Source: Clostridium cavendishii DSM 21758
GTDB lineage: Bacteria; Bacillota; Clostridia; Clostridiales; Clostridiaceae
Length of the DNA: 64,000 nt
Reading direction: 5' to 3'
Assembly (NCBI RefSeq): GCF_900141845.1
Contig: NZ_FQZB01000011.1
Span: 186,001 to 250,000 of the forward strand
The notes beneath the pieces were generated by a model. The model saw only the letters and a program-made list of their open reading frames with translations, was not told the origin of the DNA and made no database searches. Position 1 is the stretch's first letter. The number at the start of each line of letters is the position of its first letter. The translations under genes were made by a program, and so were the position numbers. Of this stretch, positions 38,691-48,942 are shown one piece after another.

Positions 38691-39629
38691 TTATTTAGTC
38701 ATGGGATAACTTTTAAGTACTGTTAGATTTCCTTGAATTTCATAAGCACCTAAACTAGCCGGAATTAAAAGACTATCTCCTAGATTTATTTCTTCATTGA
38801 ATCCTTCACCTACTATATTTCCATTACCATCTACACATGTTAATATATCAAAATGTTCTATATAACTAGTAGTATCAAAAGAGCTTTCTATAGTTATCTT
38901 CTCTATAGCAAAGTACTCTGTTTCACATAGAATACTCTTTTTATATCCATTAAAAACTTCCTCTATTCCACTTAAATTATCACATTGAAGACTAAAATCT
39001 ATTACATCTAGTGCCTTTTCAATATGAAGTTCTCTTGGTCTGCCATAATCATAAACCCTATATGTAACATCGCTATTCTGTTGAATCTCTGCTATTATAA
39101 CACCTTCACAAATAGCATGCACAAGTCCATTATTTATAAGAAAACAATCACCTTTTTTAACTTCTATTTTATTTAAAAACTTCTCAACTTGTGAATCCTT
39201 TATAGCTAGTTCAAACTCTTCCTTAGAACAATTTTTAGTTCCAACTATAAGACTTGCTCCAGGCTTTGCATCTATTACATACCAAGCTTCTGTCTTCCCA
39301 CTATCCCCTTCATACTTAGCTGCATATTCATCTCCAGGATGGACCTGCACAGATAACTTTTCTTTTGAATTTATTAACTTAACTAGTAAAGGAAATCTTT
39401 CACTAGATACCTTTGATCCTAAAAGCTTATCACCACATTTATTTATTAATTCATTAAAATTAAGACCTTTAAATTCTCCATTTTGTACTATTCCAGTACC
39501 ATTATCATGGCAAGCTATATCCCAACTTTCTCCTATATATCCTTCAGGTAAATTCTGCCTAAATTTTTCAAAATCTCTTCCCCCCCATACCTTCTTATAA
39601 TATAAATTTTCAAATCTAATTGGATACAT
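38691..39629 (-). CDS. manA: Mannose-6-phosphate isomerase, class I
   Basis: A 312-aa cupin metalloenzyme interconverting mannose 6-phosphate and fructose 6-phosphate. It is the short Firmicute type (~310 aa) and begins PIRFENLYYKKVWGGR. Zinc ligands are visible in QVHPGDEYA, GKTEAWYV and the His of NGLVHAI. An AAGGAGG site precedes the start. It lies 45 bp downstream of the YesN-like regulator on the same strand and probably belongs to its transcript, which points to mannose or mannoside use. Confidence 0.95.
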   Translation of the reverse strand: MYPIRFENLYYKKVWGGRDFEKFRQNLPEGYIGESWDIACHDNGTGIVQNGEFKGLNFNELINKCGDKLLGSKVSSERFPLLVKLINSKEKLSVQVHPGDEYAAKYEGDSGKTEAWYVIDAKPGASLIVGTKNCSKEEFELAIKDSQVEKFLNKIEVKKGDCFLINNGLVHAICEGVIIAEIQQNSDVTYRVYDYGRPRELHIEKALDVIDFSLQCDNLSGIEEVFNGYKKSILCETEYFAIEKITIESSFDTTSYIEHFDILTCVDGNGNIVGEGFNEEINLGDSLLIPASLGAYEIQGNLTVLKSYPMTK

Positions 39630-39673
39630 AAAACGTTTTCCTCCTTATTCTCTTGATGCTATTTTTCTATATC

Positions 39674-41215
39674 TTAATACTGTTTTGCTTCTCTAAAAGC
39701 TTGTGGATTAACTCCAAAATAGTTTTTGAACTTTCTATAAAAATAACTAGTATCTTCAAAACCAACAGTTTTTGCAATATCATTAATCTTTAAATTAGAT
39801 GTTAATAGTAATTCCTTAGCTTTTTCATTTTTAACCTTATTCACATAATCTGAAAATGACATTCCTACCTCTTTTGTAAATACTTGTCCTAAATATGATG
39901 TATTTATATTGTAACTTTGAGATAATGTCTTTAAACTTAACTTTTCATTATAATTAAGATTTACATAATTCACAACTTGTCTTATAACTGGAGTATACTC
40001 ATAACTTCCTATATCTTTAATGAATTCATGACATTCTTCTCTTAGTGTATCCTCTAGTTCATATATAGTTTCATTAGTAGCCATGTATTCTATTAAATTA
40101 TTAAGATACTCATTTATTTTGTAATCATTTACTGTAAGTTCATCAGCAGCCTTTTTTAAACAAAGTAAAAGTTTTATAGATATATTTTTTATTTTATCTG
40201 GAGTGATTCCCTCTGTAATCCTTAAAGTATAAAAGGTTTCTTCTAAATATTTATCTATAGCTTTACTATCTTGCTCTAATAAGAGTTTATTAAAGACACC
40301 CATATCAATACCCAAATTATCCTTTAACTTTTGCTTACTTTTATTTATCTTATAATCTGATGCCACCGAGTTATAACCGTATTGAAGTAAATAATCTTGT
40401 AGGTATTCTGCTCTTTCAAAACTTTTGTAAAGACTACTAGGATTATTTACCACATGTCCTATTGAAATGAATATATCCTCTTCTCTTTCCTTCTTAAACT
40501 CACTAATTACATCTTTAAAATAATAGTATAATTTTTCATTATCAACCTCTGTATCTTTTGCTAAAATAACAGCTAAAATATTATTATCTAATAACAAAAC
40601 TTGCCCTTGCTTTTCTTTAACCAACTGTTGTAAAAAACTTTTTATCTTATTCAAATCATTACTTTTATCTTTAATCTTTACAAGCGCAACTACATAAGAA
40701 CTATATTGAAGTCCAATTGTTAACACAAATTCTCTCTTTTCAAGTTCATAAATACTTATTTTATTAGTTATCCATCTCTTATATATATTATCTTTTATTG
40801 TGTCTAACTCTTCTTGCTCTATATTTTTTTCTAATTCTTCATCTCTAATTTTGTCAATTGTAAGCTTAATTGTTTCTGTTAATTCTTCTTCATTTATAGG
40901 TTTTAATATATAATTCTCTATTCCTAAATATATAGCCTCTTTTGCATAAGCAAAATCATCATATCCACTCAGAATAATACTCTTAGTGCTACTTGAAATA
41001 CTTTTAACATTTTTTATTAATTCTAATCCATTCATCTTTGGCATACTTATATCACTAATTAATATGTCTATTTTATTTTTATCAAAAATCTCTAATGCCT
41101 CTTCTCCATCATTTGCTGTAAATATTTCTTTTACTCCAAGTTCCTTCCATGGAATAATTGCTTTTAACCCTTCAACTATTAAATTTTCATCATCAACAAT
41201 TAACACTCTACACAT
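39674..41215 (-). CDS. YesN-type response regulator with AraC DNA-binding domain
   Basis: 513 aa. The N-terminal receiver domain (1-~120) has the phospho-acceptor Asp in DILISDISMPKMNG (~55). A long middle region follows, and a C-terminal AraC/XylS double helix-turn-helix (~410-510) includes YLGQVFTKEVGMSFSDYV and DTSYFYRKFKNYFGVNP. This layout is typical of YesN regulators of carbohydrate ABC transporters and glycosidases. The start overlaps the sensor kinase gene by 8 bp, so the two form one signalling pair. Likely targets are the nearby glycoside hydrolase and ROK genes. Confidence 0.93.
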   Translation of the reverse strand: MCRVLIVDDENLIVEGLKAIIPWKELGVKEIFTANDGEEALEIFDKNKIDILISDISMPKMNGLELIKNVKSISSSTKSIILSGYDDFAYAKEAIYLGIENYILKPINEEELTETIKLTIDKIRDEELEKNIEQEELDTIKDNIYKRWITNKISIYELEKREFVLTIGLQYSSYVVALVKIKDKSNDLNKIKSFLQQLVKEKQGQVLLLDNNILAVILAKDTEVDNEKLYYYFKDVISEFKKEREEDIFISIGHVVNNPSSLYKSFERAEYLQDYLLQYGYNSVASDYKINKSKQKLKDNLGIDMGVFNKLLLEQDSKAIDKYLEETFYTLRITEGITPDKIKNISIKLLLCLKKAADELTVNDYKINEYLNNLIEYMATNETIYELEDTLREECHEFIKDIGSYEYTPVIRQVVNYVNLNYNEKLSLKTLSQSYNINTSYLGQVFTKEVGMSFSDYVNKVKNEKAKELLLTSNLKINDIAKTVGFEDTSYFYRKFKNYFGVNPQAFREAKQY

Positions 41216-42986
41216 TATTCTTAATCCTCCTTGGTATTTTGATTATAACTTTAGCCCCACCCATAGGACTTTCATCTAAACTTAATCCAAATTCTATACC
41301 GTATGCTAATTTAATTCTTTCGTTTACATTTGTAAGCCCTATAGATTTATGACTTTGATCACCTTCATTAATTATTTTGTTGATTTTTTTAAGTTGCTCT
41401 TTACTCATACCTAACCCATTGTCTTCAACTATTACATTAACAACATTATCATCATTAGCTGTAACACTTATCATTAGTAAATTGTCTTCACTATCATGAT
41501 TTATTCCATGTATCAAAAAGTTCTCTATTATAGGCTGTATAGAAAATTTAATTACTTCTATACTTGTAAGTTCTTCATCACACTCTATTATATAATCAAA
41601 TTTATTTTCATATTTAAATTTATATAATTCTAAATACATTTTACAATGCTCTAATTCTAACCTCATTGTAATATATGTATCTTGCTTTACCATATTTCTA
41701 AATAATGTGGCTAGATTATATAGCATTTTACCTACCTGTTTATCTCCATTTGTAACAGCCTTCATTCTTATAGATTCTAATGTATTATATAAAAAGTGTG
41801 GATTTATTTGATTTTGAAATGCCATTATTTCAGCATTTTTTTGTTTTATTTCTGCTACGTATACTTGTTTAATATATCTATCTAATCGTTCACACATAAA
41901 GTTGAACCTTTTAGATATTAATGCTATTTCATCGTTCTCACTCCCTATGGCTATTCTTGATTCTAGGTTTCCATTCTCAACCTCTTCAATTGAGTTTAAT
42001 ATATTATTTGTTCTTCGTTCTAATTTTTTAAATTTATAATAAACTATAAAATTAACTAATATTATTAAAACTAAGGCTAATATATAAATACCTATTACTA
42101 ATTTTATATTAAATTGTTTTATATCTCTTGTATCAACAACCCCTAATATAGACATACCATTTTGATTGGTTTGATAATTAAAATATTTGTTATCCTTTTT
42201 TTCAAGTGTAAAATTACTATTTTCTATTTCCTTCCAATCAGGATATTTTTCTGTTTCATATTTCTCCTTAGAATCAAAGAGAACTATACCTTCACTATTA
42301 ATTACAAATATGTTAGCAATACTCTCAGTATCTTTATCTATTATTCTATCAACACCATCTAAGGAATAGGTAAAGACTATTTTACCAACATTTTTTAAGT
42401 TGGTAGTATCTTTTAAGTCTAAAAATATATTAATAAACCCTCTTCTTCTAGATTGTGTTTTGTATACGTATTCGTTAACCGAATTTTCTATTGTATAATT
42501 CAATTTTTCAATTGAATTTGATTTAATTATTTTATTATGCTTATTTATTAAATTATTCTTATCAACAAAATGTAGAGTATCATTTTCATAGCTATACAAA
42601 GATATACTTATAAGCTCTTTATCTGACTGAAATAAAGAACTAAAATAATTTTCCATCCCATAATAAGAGCTACTATTGCTTTCATATAGTGTATCTAACT
42701 TATGTTTCAAATACTTTTCTTCACTATTTTTCACATAATATAGTAGATCTTGTTGCCAAAGATCATTTGCATATAGCTTTTGTAAAAAAGTTTTAGATTC
42801 ATCTTCCTGACCTTTTAATAAAGCGGATACGTCTCCTGTATTTTTAGAACTCAAATATAGCTTTTGACCTATTACGGTATTATCTATTTTTCTCACTGAA
42901 ACAAAAGTAACAATTATAATAGATGCTGTTATAATAAAAAAATATAACAAAAACATTCTTTTATATATCTTAGATTTTAGTCTCAT
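41208..42986 (-). CDS. YesM-type sensor histidine kinase
   Basis: 592 aa. It has a TM helix at ~12-30, a large extracytoplasmic sensor region (~35-290), a second TM (~295-315) and a HAMP linker. A His_kinase domain with the phospho-acceptor in NPHFLYNTLESIRMKA is followed by an ATPase domain with VEDNGLGMSKEQL. This is the LytS/YesM class that pairs with AraC-type regulators such as the overlapping downstream gene. The outer domain presumably senses a sugar, directly or through a binding protein. No sugar ABC transporter gene is in the window. Confidence 0.93.
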   Translation of the reverse strand: MRLKSKIYKRMFLLYFFIITASIIIVTFVSVRKIDNTVIGQKLYLSSKNTGDVSALLKGQEDESKTFLQKLYANDLWQQDLLYYVKNSEEKYLKHKLDTLYESNSSSYYGMENYFSSLFQSDKELISISLYSYENDTLHFVDKNNLINKHNKIIKSNSIEKLNYTIENSVNEYVYKTQSRRRGFINIFLDLKDTTNLKNVGKIVFTYSLDGVDRIIDKDTESIANIFVINSEGIVLFDSKEKYETEKYPDWKEIENSNFTLEKKDNKYFNYQTNQNGMSILGVVDTRDIKQFNIKLVIGIYILALVLIILVNFIVYYKFKKLERRTNNILNSIEEVENGNLESRIAIGSENDEIALISKRFNFMCERLDRYIKQVYVAEIKQKNAEIMAFQNQINPHFLYNTLESIRMKAVTNGDKQVGKMLYNLATLFRNMVKQDTYITMRLELEHCKMYLELYKFKYENKFDYIIECDEELTSIEVIKFSIQPIIENFLIHGINHDSEDNLLMISVTANDDNVVNVIVEDNGLGMSKEQLKKINKIINEGDQSHKSIGLTNVNERIKLAYGIEFGLSLDESPMGGAKVIIKIPRRIKNNV

Positions 42987-43223
42987 AACTTTACTCCTTT
43001 GTATTCTTTTGTTCTCTATAAGAATAATTATATTTTAATATTATTCTACATTCAACAAATCAATTACTCGCTTTTCCAATTTCAAAGCTGTAATAATTGC
43101 ATATTTATTGAATAAATTATATGTTTAATAAATTTACATCAAATATTGCTTTATGTATTTGCTAAGTTAATTAAAATATAAGTATAGATAATTATATTTT
43201 AAAAATTTATATGAGGTGATTTT

Positions 43224-43898
43224 ATGAATAAATTTCTAAATTCTAATAGACTACTTACTTTTTTTAATTATGTATATTGGTTTTTAATATGTAACGCTTT
43301 GATAGTTCTTTTAAATATCCCGATTATATTATTTTTAAATGCTTTTGGATTTACATCTGTTCTTAAAAATCTTCCAGTATTTTTGCTTTGTGCATTATTC
43401 TTTTTTCCTTCATTTACTGCTGGATTATATTGTATGGGAAAAATAGCAAGGCATGATGATTTATTTATTTTTAAAGATTTCTTTTCTTCATACAAGAAAA
43501 ATTTTATACAGTCAATGATATTGGGATTGATTTATTCAATATTATTTCTAGGTTTCTATACTAATTATTTATTCTTTTCCGGCAAAGAAAATCTATCAGT
43601 ACTTACCCCTGTATTTTTTGTTGGAATGTTTATTATTGGACTAATAATTCCACATTCACTAATTTTACTTTCTAGATTTGAATTTAAAATATTAAACTTA
43701 CTAAAAACATCCTTAATTCTTCTATTTACTAGACCTGGAATAACCTTTGCAAATACAGTTTCTATATTATTTATACTTATGTTATTTCAAATAAGTCCTG
43801 GAATATCAATTCTATTTATCTTTAGTTTACTTTGTTTCTTATTTATGTTCGTAAACAAAGAACTTTTAAGTAAGTTAGAGGGATATTCTAATAGCTAG
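43224..43898 (+). CDS. YesL-like (DUF624) membrane protein
   Basis: A 224-aa membrane protein with about five TM helices (for example ~15-40, ~50-70, ~95-115, ~125-150, ~175-205) and basic loops. It is of the DUF624/YesL family, which commonly accompanies YesM/YesN pairs, consistent with the divergent kinase gene. It has a GAGGTGA ribosome site and is the only plus-strand gene in this carbohydrate region. Its biochemical function is unknown. It could assist transporter or sensor function. Confidence 0.85.
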   Translation: MNKFLNSNRLLTFFNYVYWFLICNALIVLLNIPIILFLNAFGFTSVLKNLPVFLLCALFFFPSFTAGLYCMGKIARHDDLFIFKDFFSSYKKNFIQSMILGLIYSILFLGFYTNYLFFSGKENLSVLTPVFFVGMFIIGLIIPHSLILLSRFEFKILNLLKTSLILLFTRPGITFANTVSILFILMLFQISPGISILFIFSLLCFLFMFVNKELLSKLEGYSNS

Positions 43899-43968
43899 CT
43901 TAACAAAAACAGTATTAATATGCCACTATATGCCATCCAAATAAACTTATTCTAAATAACTAGATTTT

Positions 43969-44008
43969 AAAAACCCTCCAGTAAAATTTTTTTCACTGGA
44001 GGGTTTTT
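43969..44008. terminator. Bidirectional terminator
   Basis: A 14-bp perfect stem (AAAAACCCTCCAGT and its complement) with a 12-base loop. The T-run on the plus strand and the A/T-run on the minus strand serve both the DUF624 gene and the convergent ROK kinase gene. Confidence 0.9.
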
Positions 44009-44044
44009 AATATAATTCACTAATAACCTCTATTTTCTTTTATA

Positions 44045-44953
44045 CTAAATTAATTCATTTTTAACTTTAAAATTATACACTGCTCCCAAAAGATTAGCAT
44101 CATTAAAATATTCACAGCTTTTCACTGTTGGGAATATTTTTGCTATTTCTACAGTATCTAAAATATTCTTAAGTTTATTATTTATGTTATCTATAATATC
44201 TTTTCTTTCGCTTATAGCTCCACCTATTATAATCATTTCTGGATCATATATATATTGTAAATTATATATACCAACAGCCAAATTTTGATAAAACATATCA
44301 ATTGCCTTTATGCAATCTTGATCTCCACTTTCAGCAAGTTCAAATACCCTTTTACCATCTAATGAAGACTCATTAATCCCCTTAAGCTCACATGCTTTTC
44401 TGACCATTGCTCCAGTTGATGCTATTCTACTCCAATTTCTATCTTTAGCATCTTTTAAATCAGTTTGTAATAACATATATCCAAACTCTCCTCCATGGAG
44501 ATTGGCCCCAGTATGAAGTTTTCTATCTTTTATAACAGCTCCACCTATTCCGGTACCACAAACTACAAATAACACATCTTTAGCATCTTTTGCCGCACCA
44601 TTCCATACTTCTGCTAAGGCAGCACAATTAGCATCATTTTCCATATATACTTTTAAAGAAGTTCTTTTAGTTATTAGTTCCTTTATTTTAGGACCATGAA
44701 TATAAGGTAATGCTGATGCTCCTTTTACAACTCCATTTAAATCATCTACAGCTCCAGGAGAACTTATAGCTATTCCTTCAAACTTATATTTATCTATATA
44801 ATCTTTTGTTACATCACCAATAACATCTATTAGTTCCTCAATGTTATTTTGTGGTGTTTTTATACTACCCTTTTCTAAAATCTCAGCATTATCATTAATA
44901 ACACCATATTTTATATTTGTCCCTCCAATGTCAAAAGTCATATAATATCTCAT
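44045..44953 (-). CDS. ROK-family sugar kinase
   Basis: 302 aa, started at the ATG at 44953 (AAGGAG eight bases ahead). The frame extends upstream to a GTG. The N-terminal phosphate loop FDIGGTNIKYGVI, the sugar-site DAN motif (ENDANCAALAEVW) and the GTGIGGAVI loop identify a ROK sugar kinase. The zinc CxCGxxGC cluster of many ROK members is absent, and the usual GEIGH reads GGEFGY. The substrate is probably glucose, mannose or an amino-sugar released by the two upstream hydrolases. Exact specificity is unknown. Confidence 0.9.
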   Translation of the reverse strand: MRYYMTFDIGGTNIKYGVINDNAEILEKGSIKTPQNNIEELIDVIGDVTKDYIDKYKFEGIAISSPGAVDDLNGVVKGASALPYIHGPKIKELITKRTSLKVYMENDANCAALAEVWNGAAKDAKDVLFVVCGTGIGGAVIKDRKLHTGANLHGGEFGYMLLQTDLKDAKDRNWSRIASTGAMVRKACELKGINESSLDGKRVFELAESGDQDCIKAIDMFYQNLAVGIYNLQYIYDPEMIIIGGAISERKDIIDNINNKLKNILDTVEIAKIFPTVKSCEYFNDANLLGAVYNFKVKNELI

Positions 44954-44994
44954 AATTCCCACTCCTTTAATTATATTTATTTTATGTGAATTAT

Positions 44995-46386
44995 TTAAAA
45001 CCCACCATTTTTTGAAACTTCTTTTATAAAATGACCTGATTTCTTTATTGTCTTTTCCATGTTCTCTAAGTTTAAAGATATAAACCCATATCTATTCTTA
45101 TAAGCATTTTTCCATGACCAACAATCTATAGGTGTCCATAAATGGTATCCAAAACAATTACTATCCTCTTCTATACCTTTATGAAGATAAATTAGATGTT
45201 CTTTAATAAAATCAATTCTATAATCATCTTGAATTATTCCATCTTTTCCTCTAAATTTCTCTTCGCCTTCTACACCTATTCCATTTTCTGATACATACCA
45301 CGGTATATTTTTATAATTGTTTTTTATGTTAATTGCTATATCATACATAGCTTCAGGATATATTTCCCAACCCCTATGAGGATTTATCCTTTTTCCTGGC
45401 ATGTCATATCTTTCAAAATATCTATCTATCATCCAATTATCTTTAAAATCTAATTCTTTTTCTCTTGCTTTTATACGTGAAGGTTGATAGTAATTAACCC
45501 CCAAATAATCTACAGTATTTTCTTTTATTATCCTGTCCTCTTCTTCAGTAGAATCCCACATTACACCATCAGCCTTAAATATTTCAACTAATTCTTTAGG
45601 AAATGTACCATGCACTGCTGGATCTAAAAACATTCTATTAAAAAACATATCTGCTATATTTGAAGCTTTAACATCCTCTTCTGAATTTGACCTAGGATAA
45701 GATGGTGTTAAATTTAATATTATACATATCTTTCCACCATTTTTATAACAATCTGTTTTTCTAAATTCTTTAATAGCTTTTGCTGATGCTAAATTTAAAT
45801 TATAGGCTGCTTGTACAGCTTTTTTACCATCTACTATTTGAGGATAGTGGTGTTTATACATATACTGCCCTTCTATTATTACTATTGGTTCATTAAAGGT
45901 TGCCCAATGCTTTACTCTATCACCAAATAATTCAAAAGCTTTTCTTGCAAATTTAGAAAACAAATCTACTACTTTTTTTGATTCCCATCCTCCATATTTA
46001 TTATATAAATCTATTGGTAAATCAAAATGATGTAAATTCATAATAGGCTCAATTCCTGCCTTTATACATTCATCTATAACATCATTATAAAATCTAACTC
46101 CATCATTATCTAATTCACAAGTTTCAAAATCTCTTATAAGTCTTGTCCACTGTATAGAGGTTCTAAAAGAGTTTAACCCTATTTCTTTCATCATCTTTAT
46201 ATCTTCTTTGTAGCTATTATAAAAATTTGATGCAATATTCGGACCAACTTCATTAAAAAATTCATCCTTTTTTATGTCAAACCAATAATCAAATACATTG
46301 TCATTTGCCTTGTTAAATCTTCCTTCTGATTGTGGTCCTGATGATGCTGCTCCCCACCAAAAATCTTTTTTAAATTCATATTCCAT
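44995..46386 (-). CDS. Glycoside hydrolase family 1 beta-glycosidase
   Basis: 463 aa, normal for GH1, no signal peptide. The N-terminal FWWGAASSGPQSEG, the acid/base Glu in TFNEP and the nucleophile Glu in VSENGIG are present. In the aglycone/phosphate region (DCWSWKNAYKNRYGF) a Ser replaces the Glu that binds O4/O6 in plain beta-glucosidases, with Lys and Tyr following. This is the pattern of 6-phospho-beta-glucosidases, so phosphorylated substrates are likely. A neighbouring sugar kinase fits either version. It lies between the GH84 and ROK genes in one transcript. Confidence 0.9.
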   Translation of the reverse strand: MEYEFKKDFWWGAASSGPQSEGRFNKANDNVFDYWFDIKKDEFFNEVGPNIASNFYNSYKEDIKMMKEIGLNSFRTSIQWTRLIRDFETCELDNDGVRFYNDVIDECIKAGIEPIMNLHHFDLPIDLYNKYGGWESKKVVDLFSKFARKAFELFGDRVKHWATFNEPIVIIEGQYMYKHHYPQIVDGKKAVQAAYNLNLASAKAIKEFRKTDCYKNGGKICIILNLTPSYPRSNSEEDVKASNIADMFFNRMFLDPAVHGTFPKELVEIFKADGVMWDSTEEEDRIIKENTVDYLGVNYYQPSRIKAREKELDFKDNWMIDRYFERYDMPGKRINPHRGWEIYPEAMYDIAINIKNNYKNIPWYVSENGIGVEGEEKFRGKDGIIQDDYRIDFIKEHLIYLHKGIEEDSNCFGYHLWTPIDCWSWKNAYKNRYGFISLNLENMEKTIKKSGHFIKEVSKNGGF

Positions 46387-46401
46387 TACTCTACCTCCAA
46401 A

Positions 46402-48036
46402 TTAATAATAAGTTTCTAAAAGTTTAACTATAATATTGTCTCCTATTTTTATATTGCATGAATTTAACTCTTCAAAATACTTTTTAAACATGCCATGAAC
46501 AAAATTATCTTTTTCATATAAGTGAGAATTTTGTACTATATATTTATATACAGTTATATCTCTTTTAGCTCTATCAATCCATGGAGCTACTTCCTCTAAC
46601 ATGTCATAATCATCCAAATTCATAATTGAATTAATGGCAAGTTCTAAATCTTCAAAGTACTTATTTAATATATCAAATTTTTTACCATTAACAGCTTTTT
46701 TTAATGATGTAGTGTATGTTTTTCTTAATAGATAATTTGCATTTAACTCTGAAAAAGCTTTTATTCCTAGATAAAATTCTCCACCTATATCTCTACTTGC
46801 AATATCTAATGATAGATTTTCGTTATATCTTTCTGGATTCCACATAAAATGACTATATGTTATTAATGTTAGCTTGGACATATTAAATTGTGGCATTGGA
46901 TTTGCAACTATTCCTATATGATTATAATCTTGCATATGAATACTTCTGTTTTGTACTGGTGATAAAAATAAATTTCCTCTATCCTTTTCCATATCATTTA
47001 CTGGTATGTTATCCCATAGAACTATTTCCCTATTTATACTTTCATTTATTAACTTTACATCTTCTTCTTTTATATTTTCTGCTATTGTAGCATATCCAGT
47101 CCAAAAGACCTTAATTTCATCAACCAAGTTTTCATTTATATCTTTCCTATATTCTGTATCATAATTTTGCCAATACTCAGTTGGACACATTATTAAGTTA
47201 AAATCTAATATATTTTCCTTCAAAAATTTATACACTTCATTACAGATATAGCTATGAACTTGTCCTACTCTTCTAAATTTTATTTTATGATTTTCATTTA
47301 AACTATAATCTATATCATCCATAAGTAAAGCAAAGTCCTTAACACCTATATCTAACATAGCCTTTATCTTTCTTAATACACTATCTATATCTTCTTTTAA
47401 AGTAACATCTATATCATTACCTGGACTTAAACAATAATAAAAATCAATTAAGTTATTATCACTGTATTTCTTAAGCTTCTTTATTTCTTCATACATATCT
47501 TGAGGATATTCTTCACGCCAAAGTTCTCTATGATATTTGTCATCCTTTGGAGCATACATGTATGTATTCATTCTATTTTCTATTAAAAAGTCTACTGCTT
47601 TGAACCTATCTTTAAAACTCCAAGGTTTGCCATAAAAGCCTTCTATAATCCCTCTAATATTAAAGGTAGGTTCATCCTTTATATGCACTATAGGAACTAT
47701 TATCTCACCATCCTGTAGAATAATCAGCTTTTCCAAAAGTTTTTGTGCAAACCTAAGACCTCTTAAATTCCTACTATATATCTTAATATCCTCAAAATCG
47801 ATTATTATTTCATAACCATCATCTTTTAAATCATTTTTATAGAAATATGTTAAATTAATATCAGCTTCTTTCTCTTTTACTACTTCTACTAAATCATTCT
47901 CTATATCACATACAATTTCTTGATGCATAGAAAATCTATTTATAAAATTTATGGTTATTTTTTCTTTATTTATTATTTTTTCTTCACCATTATAATAAAT
48001 CTCATTTAATAAGTATTTTGTATCACTACTTATCAT
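46402..48036 (-). CDS. GH84 beta-N-acetylglucosaminidase, cytoplasmic
   Basis: About 544 aa, started at the ATG at 48036 behind GGGAGG. The frame extends to 48069. The catalytic domain is clear: GIIEGFYGKPWSFKDR, MYAPKDDKYHRELWREEYP, and the paired catalytic Asp residues in LLMDDIDY. Family members are O-GlcNAcases and the so-called hyaluronidases (NagJ of C. perfringens). Unlike secreted NagJ there is no signal peptide, cohesin or carbohydrate-binding module. It therefore probably acts inside the cell on imported GlcNAc glycosides. It heads the GH84-GH1-ROK run. Confidence 0.92.
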   Translation of the reverse strand: MISSDTKYLLNEIYYNGEEKIINKEKITINFINRFSMHQEIVCDIENDLVEVVKEKEADINLTYFYKNDLKDDGYEIIIDFEDIKIYSRNLRGLRFAQKLLEKLIILQDGEIIVPIVHIKDEPTFNIRGIIEGFYGKPWSFKDRFKAVDFLIENRMNTYMYAPKDDKYHRELWREEYPQDMYEEIKKLKKYSDNNLIDFYYCLSPGNDIDVTLKEDIDSVLRKIKAMLDIGVKDFALLMDDIDYSLNENHKIKFRRVGQVHSYICNEVYKFLKENILDFNLIMCPTEYWQNYDTEYRKDINENLVDEIKVFWTGYATIAENIKEEDVKLINESINREIVLWDNIPVNDMEKDRGNLFLSPVQNRSIHMQDYNHIGIVANPMPQFNMSKLTLITYSHFMWNPERYNENLSLDIASRDIGGEFYLGIKAFSELNANYLLRKTYTTSLKKAVNGKKFDILNKYFEDLELAINSIMNLDDYDMLEEVAPWIDRAKRDITVYKYIVQNSHLYEKDNFVHGMFKKYFEELNSCNIKIGDNIIVKLLETYY

Positions 48037-48181
48037 AAATATCCTCCCTACCCCTATAAAACATTTCAATATTAATCTATTAACTTATATTATAAAACAT
48101 TTACATTTCATTTGTAGTGGATTAATTTTAGATTTATTGTTTAAATTTCATGTATTAATTTTTGATTTTAGCTTTTTCTCT

Positions 48182-48230
48182 ATATTAAAATAACTATATG
48201 AAAAAAACTTTCATATAGTTATTTTAATAT
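48182..48230 (-). terminator. Strong hairpin terminator
   Basis: A 22-bp perfect inverted repeat with a 5-base loop lies just downstream of the 48244-48891 gene on the minus strand. It ends in TTTTAATAT-type sequence on both sides. Confidence 0.75.
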
Positions 48231-48243
48231 TAATTAATTATTT

Positions 48244-48891
48244 TTACCTTTTAAAACTTTTTATAGAATAATTACATAAAAATAAAAGTATTAAATCTCC
48301 TAATATTCTATTAGGTATATACTCTATATTTAAAATCATAGTTATATTTTGAACTATAATAAAAATAGCTCCTATTAATAATATCGACATTCCGTTTTTA
48401 TTTACTAACTCATTGTCTATTTTAGCAACTATTAATATAAAAATTAATATAATTATACTTGTACCAACAAAATTATATAATACTTGTCCCTTTAAATTAA
48501 TAATATACCCATACTTTGTACTTAACTTTAAATAAGGTTCTGTAAAATAGATTCCAACTATATACAAAAAAGAAAACACTGTTAATATTATATATTCTAT
48601 ACTGAAATTTATTTTATTATCTCTTAAAAAAATATAAAAACAAGTAATTAACATCATCGGTACATAAATAAAATCTAAATAATTTAAATATTTTAAATAT
48701 CCTATAAGAGTTTGCTTGTCTACTACAACATAACTTAATAGTGCTATATATCTTAATATAAAAATTGTAAATAAAAAATTAAACATATATTTAATTTTTT
48801 GTGGTGAATTTTTACTATTATTATTTATAATCCATAACATAAAAAAAATTATAAGTAATAATAGTAAATAGTAAAAAGTTGTGTTTATCAT
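48244..48891 (-). CDS. Unrecognised integral membrane protein
   Basis: 215 aa with about seven TM helices covering nearly the whole length (near 3-20, 33-55, 68-88, 97-117, 135-158, 170-190, 192-210) and a short basic C-terminus. The helix pattern resembles membrane sensor regions such as 7TM or histidine-kinase N-termini, but no signalling domain follows. Function unknown. It lies 51 bp downstream of the lipid-kinase-like gene on the same strand and has its own terminator. Confidence 0.75.
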   Translation of the reverse strand: MINTTFYYLLLLLIIFFMLWIINNNSKNSPQKIKYMFNFLFTIFILRYIALLSYVVVDKQTLIGYLKYLNYLDFIYVPMMLITCFYIFLRDNKINFSIEYIILTVFSFLYIVGIYFTEPYLKLSTKYGYIINLKGQVLYNFVGTSIIILIFILIVAKIDNELVNKNGMSILLIGAIFIIVQNITMILNIEYIPNRILGDLILLFLCNYSIKSFKR

Positions 48892-48942
48892 CTTTTCTCC
48901 TATTCTAAATAGTATTATTACTTATAATTATTATATATCTTT

